From Polyangium sp. 15x6 (GTDB lineage: Bacteria; Myxococcota_A; Polyangia; Polyangiales; Polyangiaceae): 64,000 nt of DNA. The translations under genes were made by a program, and so were the position numbers. This document shows, piece after piece, positions 26,345 through 32,902 of this stretch; the first letter of the stretch is position 1; the number at the start of each line of letters is the position of its first letter. The notes under the pieces were generated by a model. That model was not told the DNA's origin. It saw only the letters and a list, made by a program, of their open reading frames with translations, and searched no databases. The DNA is taken from the NCBI RefSeq assembly GCF_029960785.1, contig NZ_JASBQE010000029.1, positions 62,001-126,000 on the forward strand, in the 5' to 3' direction.

Positions 26345-27448
26345 ATGACCATGTTCGGACTCAAATCGTCCCCCAAGCAGAGCGGACGAGGAGGCGCCCT
26401 TCATATCGCTGGCAGCGATCGCGTCGCTTCCATTGCGGCTGGTGAGACGCTCCTCGGCGCGGCCGTGCGGGAGGACATCCCGTTTCCCCGGATGTGCAAC
26501 GTGGGCGAGTGCGGAGCCTGCAAGTGCCGCCTCACGCGAGGACACGTCCGCCTCAAAAAGGATATTTCGCTCCACGTTTCCCCCGAGGAGCTCTCGTCCG
26601 GCTTCATTCTCGCTTGCCAGAGCGTGGCCGAGTCGGCCGAGGTGGAGGTGGAGGTGCTGGGAGCGGGCGACGATGACGCGGGGAAGCAAGCGCCGAGGAA
26701 GATGGACGCGAGCATCACGCAGATGACCATGCTCACGCCGGACGTCTGCGAACTCGAGCTGAGTCTCGCCGTGGACATCGATTACGTAGCGGGCCAATAC
26801 GCGCAGCTCACCGTCCCCGGGGTCATGGGCCTCGACGAGCCGCGCTGCTATTCGTTCGCCGAGGCGCCGACCGGGCGGAGCTCGAAACGCCGGGCCATTT
26901 TTCATATCAGGCACGTGCCGGGCGGAGCCTTCACCGGCTGGCTCTTCGCCGCGGATCGGACGGGCGATCGTTTATGTCTGTCTGGGCCGCACGGAGGCCT
27001 TTGCTATCGAGAGGCCGAGCGGCCGCTCTTGTGTGTGGCGGCGGGTACGGGCCTCGCGCCCATCAAGGCGATCCTGGAGCAAGGGCTCGCGGAGGGGTTC
27101 ACCCATGATGTGACGCTCGTCGTCGGGGCGCGTACCCGGCGGGATCTTTATGCGATCGATTCCATCCTCGCGATTCAGGAGCGATGGCACGGCTCGTTCG
27201 CGTTCGTCCCCGTGCTTTCGCAGGAGTCCGAAGACTCGGCTTGGAGGGGGAGGCGGGGGCGCGTCACCGATTACCTGCGCGAGCGAGAAAAGAGCCTCGC
27301 CGATTGCGCGGCGTACCTCTGCGGCCCGCCTGCGATGATCGACTCCGCGCTCGAAGTGCTGCGCCACAGGATCCCGCCGAAGCATTTGCATCACGACAGG
27401 TTTTTGGACCGCGGCTCGATCGCCACGGCCGCGTCTGCGGTTGCCTGA
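26345..27448 (+). CDS. Ferredoxin-type 2Fe-2S/FAD/NAD(P)H oxidoreductase
   Basis: The 367-aa protein transfers electrons from NAD(P)H through FAD and a 2Fe-2S cluster to an oxygenase. The plant-ferredoxin-type cluster is N-terminal: Cys 51, 56, 59 and 91 (RMCNVGECGACKC ... ACQSV). Next come the FAD motif RCYSFAE and the NAD(P) motif GTGLAPIKA, with a C-terminal YLCGPPAMID. This order is that of benzoate dioxygenase, phenol hydroxylase and XylA-type reductases. I chose the ATG at 26345 with AGAGGA eight bases upstream; ATG 26336 overlaps that site. The next gene encodes a membrane hydroxylase, the probable electron acceptor. Confidence 0.92.
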   Translation: MTMFGLKSSPKQSGRGGALHIAGSDRVASIAAGETLLGAAVREDIPFPRMCNVGECGACKCRLTRGHVRLKKDISLHVSPEELSSGFILACQSVAESAEVEVEVLGAGDDDAGKQAPRKMDASITQMTMLTPDVCELELSLAVDIDYVAGQYAQLTVPGVMGLDEPRCYSFAEAPTGRSSKRRAIFHIRHVPGGAFTGWLFAADRTGDRLCLSGPHGGLCYREAERPLLCVAAGTGLAPIKAILEQGLAEGFTHDVTLVVGARTRRDLYAIDSILAIQERWHGSFAFVPVLSQESEDSAWRGRRGRVTDYLREREKSLADCAAYLCGPPAMIDSALEVLRHRIPPKHLHHDRFLDRGSIATAASAVA

Positions 27449-27480
27449 TCGCGGTCATACGCCCGAAAGGAGGATAAGTC

Positions 27481-28386
27481 ATGTTCGATACGATTCTGAT
27501 CACGACCGGCATCATCGTGCTCTTCGGCGCCATCGAATTCGGATACGGCCTTCATCGGCGGCCCGGCGTGCTCACGATGCGGGAGCTCGGCACGAGCCTC
27601 GTCTCCCTTGGCGCCAGTTTCCTGATCCGCGTAGCGGTCAACGTCGCCGTGCTCCTGCCGCTCGGGAGGCTCTGGCCGGGCTCCAAGGGGGCGCTTGCTG
27701 GCTATGGCCCGTGGCCCTTCGCGGTGCTCTACCTGCTGCTCGTCGATTATGGGTTTTACTGGGTGCACCGAAAGTGCCACGAGGTACCGTGGCTCTGGCG
27801 CCTCCACAAGCCTCACCACGTTTCGGAGCAGCTCCACGCCGCCGTCACGTACCGGGAAAACTGGATCTTCAACCTGCTGCTGCCGCACGCCTGGGTAGGC
27901 CCGCTCATGGTCTGGCTCGGCCAGCCTGGAGCCTATCTAGCGGGAACGGCTTTCTATACCCTGATCGCAGTGTCGCTGCACTGCGATCTTCGCTGGGATC
28001 TGCACCTCCAGCGCAATCGCTTCCTGCGCCCCTTCATGTGGGTGGTCGAGCGCGTCATCACGCTGCCCGACGTCCACCACGTCCACCACGGACTGGGCCG
28101 ATACGGCAATGCCATGAAAAACTATGGCGGATCACTCGCCATCTTCGATCTGTTGCACGGGACGCTCGTGATCCCGCATGCCCGCCAGGAGGGCTTTGGT
28201 TTGCCCAAGGGCGCGTCGATCGAACCGTGGAGCGAGCAGATCTTCTGGCCGCTCGTGCGCTCGAAGAAGAAGGAGAGAGTCACGGAAGAGCTTTCGCCGG
28301 ACGGCGAAGCGCCGACGGCGGGTGCGCTCGCAATGGCAAAGGCGGTCATCTACACGGCGGATGGTCGCGCCATCATCGTGAGCTGA
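27481..28386 (+). CDS. Fatty acid hydroxylase/sterol desaturase-family membrane enzyme
   Basis: The 301-aa integral membrane protein hydroxylates or desaturates a lipid-like substrate with a di-iron centre. The His clusters are HRKCH (96-100), HKPHH (109-113) and HHVHH (199-203), with an additional His further on. Four hydrophobic segments surround them. AAAGGAGG precedes the ATG by about seven bases, one of the best ribosome sites in the window. The gene starts 32 bases after the reductase gene, forming a two-component oxygenase unit under a LysR gene. The substrate (sterol, fatty acid, carotenoid or xenobiotic) cannot be told. Confidence 0.92.
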   Translation: MFDTILITTGIIVLFGAIEFGYGLHRRPGVLTMRELGTSLVSLGASFLIRVAVNVAVLLPLGRLWPGSKGALAGYGPWPFAVLYLLLVDYGFYWVHRKCHEVPWLWRLHKPHHVSEQLHAAVTYRENWIFNLLLPHAWVGPLMVWLGQPGAYLAGTAFYTLIAVSLHCDLRWDLHLQRNRFLRPFMWVVERVITLPDVHHVHHGLGRYGNAMKNYGGSLAIFDLLHGTLVIPHARQEGFGLPKGASIEPWSEQIFWPLVRSKKKERVTEELSPDGEAPTAGALAMAKAVIYTADGRAIIVS

Positions 28387-28454
28387 GTCGAGGTTTCACG
28401 CAGCGCGCGCGGCGACGTGCTCCACGCCGACAGCGGCGTGCTATCCTCGGAGCC

Positions 28455-29117
28455 ATGCGGATCGTTGCCGTCGCAGACACGCACCTCTATCACACGCAGC
28501 TCGTGGTCCCACGAGGCGACGTGTTCGTTCACGCGGGAGACCTGTGCCGGTTCGGGGATCTCGACGAGCTCGCCGAAGCCGCCGCGTGGATCCGAAGTCT
28601 GCCCCATCGGTACAAGGTCGTGGTCGCGGGAAACCACGACTGGGCCTTCGTCCACCATCCGCGCGAAGCACGCGCGCTGCTCGGCAAGGGTGTCGTTTAC
28701 CTGGAGGATTCCGGGGTCTGTATCGATGGCATCACCTTCTGGGGCAGCCCCTGGCAGCCGGCGTTCCACGACTGGGCGTTCAATCTCCCGCGGGGCGAGG
28801 CGCTCGCGGAGAAATGGGCCGCCATTCCCGAGGGGATCGATGTCCTGATCACGCACTCGCCCCCGTTCGGAATCGGTGATCGCTCGTGGTCCGAGGTGCG
28901 GCATGGCTGTGCGGATCTGATGGCACGTGTTCGTCAGGTGAAGCCCCGTCTCCACATCTTCGGCCATATCCATGAGGATGGGGGTGTGTTTCGCGAGGAG
29001 GAGGGCGTCACTTGCTTCGCGAACGTGACGACCTGGGAGTGCGCGCGGCGTCCAACGGTGCTCGATATCGCGGGCGAGGTCGTCACGGAGATCGACGTTC
29101 CGAAGGCGCGGCGCTGA
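28455..29117 (+). CDS. Metallophosphoesterase, MPPED-like
   Basis: The 220-aa protein starts at the ATG at 28455 (MRIVAVADTH). The calcineurin-like metal motifs are all there: D8-x-H10, HAGDL, GNHDW, THSPP and GHIHED. The short length and the pattern of motifs resemble MPPED1/MPPED2-type phosphodiesterases that hydrolyse cyclic nucleotides or other phosphodiesters. There is no signal peptide, so it acts in the cytoplasm. It lies 68 bases downstream of the hydroxylase on the same strand; a functional tie is uncertain. Confidence 0.88.
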   Translation: MRIVAVADTHLYHTQLVVPRGDVFVHAGDLCRFGDLDELAEAAAWIRSLPHRYKVVVAGNHDWAFVHHPREARALLGKGVVYLEDSGVCIDGITFWGSPWQPAFHDWAFNLPRGEALAEKWAAIPEGIDVLITHSPPFGIGDRSWSEVRHGCADLMARVRQVKPRLHIFGHIHEDGGVFREEEGVTCFANVTTWECARRPTVLDIAGEVVTEIDVPKARR

Positions 29118-29171
29118 GGAACAGCTCGCCGCCCGTTCGCTGGGCTCGGCGGGGACCGGACGCCCATTGCA

Positions 29172-29807
29172 TCAAAGCGAGAAGAGCAGCGCGCGCACGG
29201 GGCTCGCCTCGAGCGCGACCGGCAGAGGCGGGCAAACGAGCGTGTAGCTGCCCGCCGTGACGCCATCGAGATCGAGCGCGACGAGCGCGGGCAGCCCCGC
29301 GGACGCAAGGCGGGTGTGGGCGGGGAAGGTCGTGGAATCGAGAGGGTCGAGGCTGTAGGCATCGAATCCGACGAGGACGGGGCGGCGCGCGAGCAGCGCG
29401 TCGATCGCCTGCGGATCCAGAAAGGCGAGGTCGACCGCGGGGGGAGGAGCATGCCAGCAGGCGCTGTTGCGCGTGCGGAGGAGGAGGCGGCTCCGGCGCG
29501 GGATGCGGGTGAGGTCGCCGAGGTCCGAGGCCTCGATGCGGTCCTTGGGGAGGCGCGCGAGATCCACGACGAAGGCGGGGCCGACGAAGGTGTCGGGCGG
29601 AAAGGCGGAGAGATCCGGGGCGCCGAGGAGGAAATGGGAGGGCGCGTCGAGGTGGGTGCCGACATGGGCGTGAAGGTGGAGGCTGGAGACGTCGAGCGGG
29701 TCGCCGTCACGAATGCGCGCGAGGGGACGCAGTTCCGGGGGGGGATCCCCGGGGAAGACGGGGGTCGTCGCGGCAAGGGAGAGCGAGAGGTCCTTGACGA
29801 GGCGCAT
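29172..29807 (-). CDS. Cyclase-family (kynurenine formamidase-like) hydrolase
   Basis: The 211-aa protein has the family motif HVGTHLDAPSHF, with metal ligands at about H48, H52, D54 and H58. It starts MRLVKDLSLSL, a usual opening for the family. Members hydrolyse N-formylkynurenine or related amides with a metal ion. An alternative start at 29876 (MADPAFTV) would add 23 residues; neither has a clear ribosome site. It converges with the metallophosphoesterase gene. The substrate is not resolved because no tryptophan-catabolism genes lie nearby. Confidence 0.85.
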   Translation of the reverse strand: MRLVKDLSLSLAATTPVFPGDPPPELRPLARIRDGDPLDVSSLHLHAHVGTHLDAPSHFLLGAPDLSAFPPDTFVGPAFVVDLARLPKDRIEASDLGDLTRIPRRSRLLLRTRNSACWHAPPPAVDLAFLDPQAIDALLARRPVLVGFDAYSLDPLDSTTFPAHTRLASAGLPALVALDLDGVTAGSYTLVCPPLPVALEASPVRALLFSL

Positions 29808-29876
29808 GGCTTGCGAGGGTAGCCGGCCGAGCGGGGAGGTGTCGAGGGATCGAACGGTGAACGCGGGGTCGGCCAT

Positions 29877-30448
29877 CCTTGGGCGCTTTGGCTTGTGATT
29901 CTCGGCAGGCTGTGGGGGATGGCTGTGCCACGCCGAAAGATCACCTCTCCTCTTCCTTATTCTTACGACGGTGGAGGCGCGTAGCCGGGACTTGCGCCTC
30001 GATTGAAACATTTTGCTCTCACGGCTCGCCGAGGCGAGCGCGGGGAGTGAGGAAGAGTCGCCCAGCCGGCTCGCGCATCGACTCCGGCCACTTCCAGATT
30101 CCCCACCTACACGATTCGCTCGCCGCCATTCGCGCCGCCCCTCCGCGCATTGCCGCGACTGTCGTCGCCTGGACGTGCCTGCGGGCAATCCCGTCCCCTG
30201 CGCAGCCCGCTTCGCTGCTCTGCCTCCACGAAATCCGAGCGAGAAAGCCCAGAGCGCCCGAACAGCCACCTCTCGCTGCCCATTCCGCGCTCGAGGGCGG
30301 GCTCGAGCGCCTCGCGCCATGGGCCTCGGGAGGCCGCGTCGAGCATTACGCGGAGAGGCCTGCGAGGTCCCGCCGCGATGCCGTGCTCAATGTGGACCGA
30401 AGTCCAAAAACTCGTTGACGATGATGTGTATCGCGGACATATTCAGGT
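29877..30448. other. Gene-free region upstream of the tail-spike-like gene
   Basis: No frame here shows recognisable protein or a ribosome site. A small perfect hairpin (GCTCGC-CGAG-GCGAGC) occurs near 30025-30040. At the right end TTGACG (30415-30420), a 17-base spacer and CATATT (30438-30443) resemble a sigma-70 promoter, but it would leave essentially no leader before the ATG at 30449. Confidence 0.4.
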
Positions 30449-32650
30449 ATGACTTCTTGGAAATCTACGCTTGGTTCCTCCATCGTCCGCGCGGTGGCAA
30501 CGCAGAACAATGCCCAGTATGGGGTACAGACGCTCGACGGCGTTTCCTTGGCTGTCGGCGATCGAGTCCTGTGTACCGGCCAAACCCTCGCGGCCGGGAA
30601 CGGAATCTTCATCGTCGATAACGAGAGCTGGCGACGCGCGCAGGATATGGCGACGTCCGCCGACTGTGTGCCGGGCACCCACGTGTACGTCTCGGAAGGG
30701 ACCCTCTTCAAGAATACGGATTGGTACCTTCAGACGGCCAGTCCGATTACGCTCGGGACCACGGCGCTCAACTTCCAGCGCTCGTTTCCCGACTACAACG
30801 TCCACCGCTTCGGCGCCGTCGGCGATGGGAAGACGATCACCGACGGCGCGACGACCGCGGGCTCCGCGATCTTGACCTCGGCGACCGCGGCGTTTACCGC
30901 GGCCGATACGGGCAAGCCTCTCCTGATCAACATGCCGTCGAATCCGGCGACCGGGACCGTCGCCCTGCAGAACGGAAGTACGATCGTCAACGGTACGGGT
31001 ACTCAGTTCCTGACCGATTTCTCGGCGCCGTATTACGAAGCCGTCATGATCAACGGTGTCCTGTACACCGTAACGAACGTCATCAGCGATACCCAGCTCA
31101 CGGTGAGGTACGCGCCCACTTCCCCCGGTATCATCTCCGGTTTGACGATTTACCGTGACGTCCAGACGCAGACGACGATCACGTACGTGAGCGCGACGCA
31201 AGTCACGATGGGCGTAACAGCCACGACCACAGCCTCCGGTCTCACGGCGACCTACGGCACGGACGACACGACGGCCATCCAGGCAGCGATGACGGCCGCT
31301 ACCGCCGATGGCAATGGAAATGCAAGGGTGACGTTCCACGCCAAGATGTACATCGTCTCCGAAAATCTCGGTGTGACCTCGGCCGCTGGTGTCACCATCG
31401 AGGGCGCCGGCATGGATCGAACGATCATCAAAGACATTCGTCCGTCGACGGTGAATCCGAGCGCGGGTTATGGGGGGCAGCTCTCCTTCGTCACGTGCAG
31501 AAACTGCCAGGTCCGCGATCTGACAGTCGATGGCTCCATCCCCGAGGTCGTGGTCGCCGTCACGACGCCAGCCAGGAGGAAGGGCATCTTCTTCGATGCA
31601 TCGTCCGATTGCAAGGTGTATCGTGTGAAGACGACTCGACATCGGCACGAGTCGATCTATGCGCATCACGACTGTAAAAATTGGCACGTCTTCGAGTGCG
31701 TCGTGACGAGGACGAATAGCAACGCCATCAATCTGAATTCAGACGGGACGGCGTGCGAAGGGTGCAACATCTCCAACAACAAGATTGATTCCTTCGCAGG
31801 AAGCGCAATTCTGGTCGGAGCCCTATCCGCGGTGATCATTGGAAACGACTGCACGTTCGTGGCGCCCGGATCCGTCGGGGCTGGGATGATCGGGGTCGAC
31901 TCCTCGGCTCGAGCGATCATCGCCAACAACATCCTCCATGATTTCATAACGGATTCGGCGGGTGTGGGGGCCATCGACATCTACGGGGCCGTCAACGATC
32001 ACGCGTGCATCAACATCGTGGGCAATGTGTTCACCAACATCCAGAGCGGATGGCATGCGGGCACGGGGGCTGCCGTTTCGCTCAACAATGTCGCCGGAAC
32101 GACGTTTGTCACCGGAAATCTGGTCGACGACTGCACCGCCGTGGTCGCCGGCGGCAAGTTCGTGAACATCGCAGGAGCGAATACCGGAAAGGTCCACGTC
32201 GCCGGAAACACGTTCAACGCTCGTGCGGGATCGAATCTCACCGTAGGCATCAACGTCGCCTCGACAGTGCCCGCTGGCGCTGTCGCCATCGGACCGAACC
32301 ACTACTCGCCGGCGGTGACCACTCCTTATGCACTCGGCGCCGCGGCTGCGCTTCTCGGGATGCGCCGAACGGTGTCATCCACCGGAACGACCGCGCTCGC
32401 CGCGAGCGATGACGATGTCTTCGTCACGGCGAATGGCGCAGTGACGGTTACGCTGCCCGATCCCACGCTGTTCAGTGGCGGGGGGAAGCGGATCATGGTC
32501 AAGAACACGTCGGCGCAGACGGGAACGACGACGATCGGCACAGCCGCCGGAACGATTGACGGGAATACGACGGTTTCCTTGGCGGGGGCGAACCTCAGCT
32601 ATACGGTCGAGTCCGACGGTTCGAACTGGCAGATCGTCGCGAAGGTATAA
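30449..32650 (+). CDS. Phage tail-spike-like right-handed beta-helix protein
   Basis: The 733-aa protein has no signal peptide. Residues about 10-115 match the pattern of phage tail fibre N-domains (VSLAVGDRVL, AGNGIFIVDN, VYVSEGTLFKNTDWYL). NVHRFGAVGDG near residue 117 opens a pectate-lyase-3 type beta-helix running to about 630 with many N/G turns. The C-terminal 80 residues (VTVTLPDP, KRIMVKNTS, SNWQIVAKV) are again typical of phage tail proteins. Base composition is far lower in G+C than in host genes (32/60 in one line counted). No other phage structural gene is present. It is probably a relic or recruited spike with glycan-binding or lyase capacity; catalytic residues cannot be identified by eye. 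Confidence 0.82.
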   Translation: MTSWKSTLGSSIVRAVATQNNAQYGVQTLDGVSLAVGDRVLCTGQTLAAGNGIFIVDNESWRRAQDMATSADCVPGTHVYVSEGTLFKNTDWYLQTASPITLGTTALNFQRSFPDYNVHRFGAVGDGKTITDGATTAGSAILTSATAAFTAADTGKPLLINMPSNPATGTVALQNGSTIVNGTGTQFLTDFSAPYYEAVMINGVLYTVTNVISDTQLTVRYAPTSPGIISGLTIYRDVQTQTTITYVSATQVTMGVTATTTASGLTATYGTDDTTAIQAAMTAATADGNGNARVTFHAKMYIVSENLGVTSAAGVTIEGAGMDRTIIKDIRPSTVNPSAGYGGQLSFVTCRNCQVRDLTVDGSIPEVVVAVTTPARRKGIFFDASSDCKVYRVKTTRHRHESIYAHHDCKNWHVFECVVTRTNSNAINLNSDGTACEGCNISNNKIDSFAGSAILVGALSAVIIGNDCTFVAPGSVGAGMIGVDSSARAIIANNILHDFITDSAGVGAIDIYGAVNDHACINIVGNVFTNIQSGWHAGTGAAVSLNNVAGTTFVTGNLVDDCTAVVAGGKFVNIAGANTGKVHVAGNTFNARAGSNLTVGINVASTVPAGAVAIGPNHYSPAVTTPYALGAAAALLGMRRTVSSTGTTALAASDDDVFVTANGAVTVTLPDPTLFSGGGKRIMVKNTSAQTGTTTIGTAAGTIDGNTTVSLAGANLSYTVESDGSNWQIVAKV

Positions 32651-32652
32651 TA

Positions 32653-32742
32653 CGGCGCGCGCTCGAGCTCGCGCGCGTCCTGCGTCGTCGCCAGGTTCTC
32701 ATGCCCCGCCATCCGCTGCACCCCATGCACCGGCACTCCATT
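32653..32742 (-). pseudogene. Remnant of a tyrosine recombinase C-terminus
   Basis: On the minus strand the frame reads NGVPVHGVQRMAGHENLATT followed by QDARELERAP. The GVPVHxVQRxAGHxxLATTQ block is the standard second half of phage-type integrases. The catalytic RxxH upstream and the Tyr downstream are absent, so this is only a fragment of about 30 codons between the tail-spike-like gene and the rifampin phosphotransferase gene. Confidence 0.6.
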
Positions 32743-32845
32743 ACCGCTCCCGCTCCCGCCTCGGGTTCCAGCGCCCCTCACCCGTCGTAACCGCTTTTTC
32801 GGAGCGGGTGTCGACGATGGCCGCAAATCCGGTCCTGACGCCAAT

Positions 32846-32874
32846 TTGAACGTCGCGGAGATCCGCGTTATAGT
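32846..32874 (+). promoter_or_regulatory. Sigma-70-type promoter of the rifampin phosphotransferase gene, with spacer dyad
   Basis: TTGAAC (32846-32851), a 17-base spacer and TATAGT (32869-32874) form a near-consensus promoter, rare in this GC-rich DNA. The spacer holds the dyad CGCGGA-GA-TCCGCG (32854-32867), placed where a bound repressor would block RNA polymerase. Transcription would start near 32881, and GGAGGTGAG precedes the ATG at 32903. Confidence 0.65.
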
Positions 32875-32902
32875 GGCGCCCTTCGAGGAGGGAGGTGAGC
32901 CG

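Noticed and set aside
32655-32677. GC-rich hairpin after the tail-spike-like gene as a terminator
   Set aside because: No T tract follows, and the sequence is part of the Arg/Glu-rich coding remnant of the recombinase fragment.
32651-32902. Rifamycin-associated element upstream of rph
   Set aside because: No match to the palindromic element known from actinobacterial rifamycin resistance genes was found in this gap.
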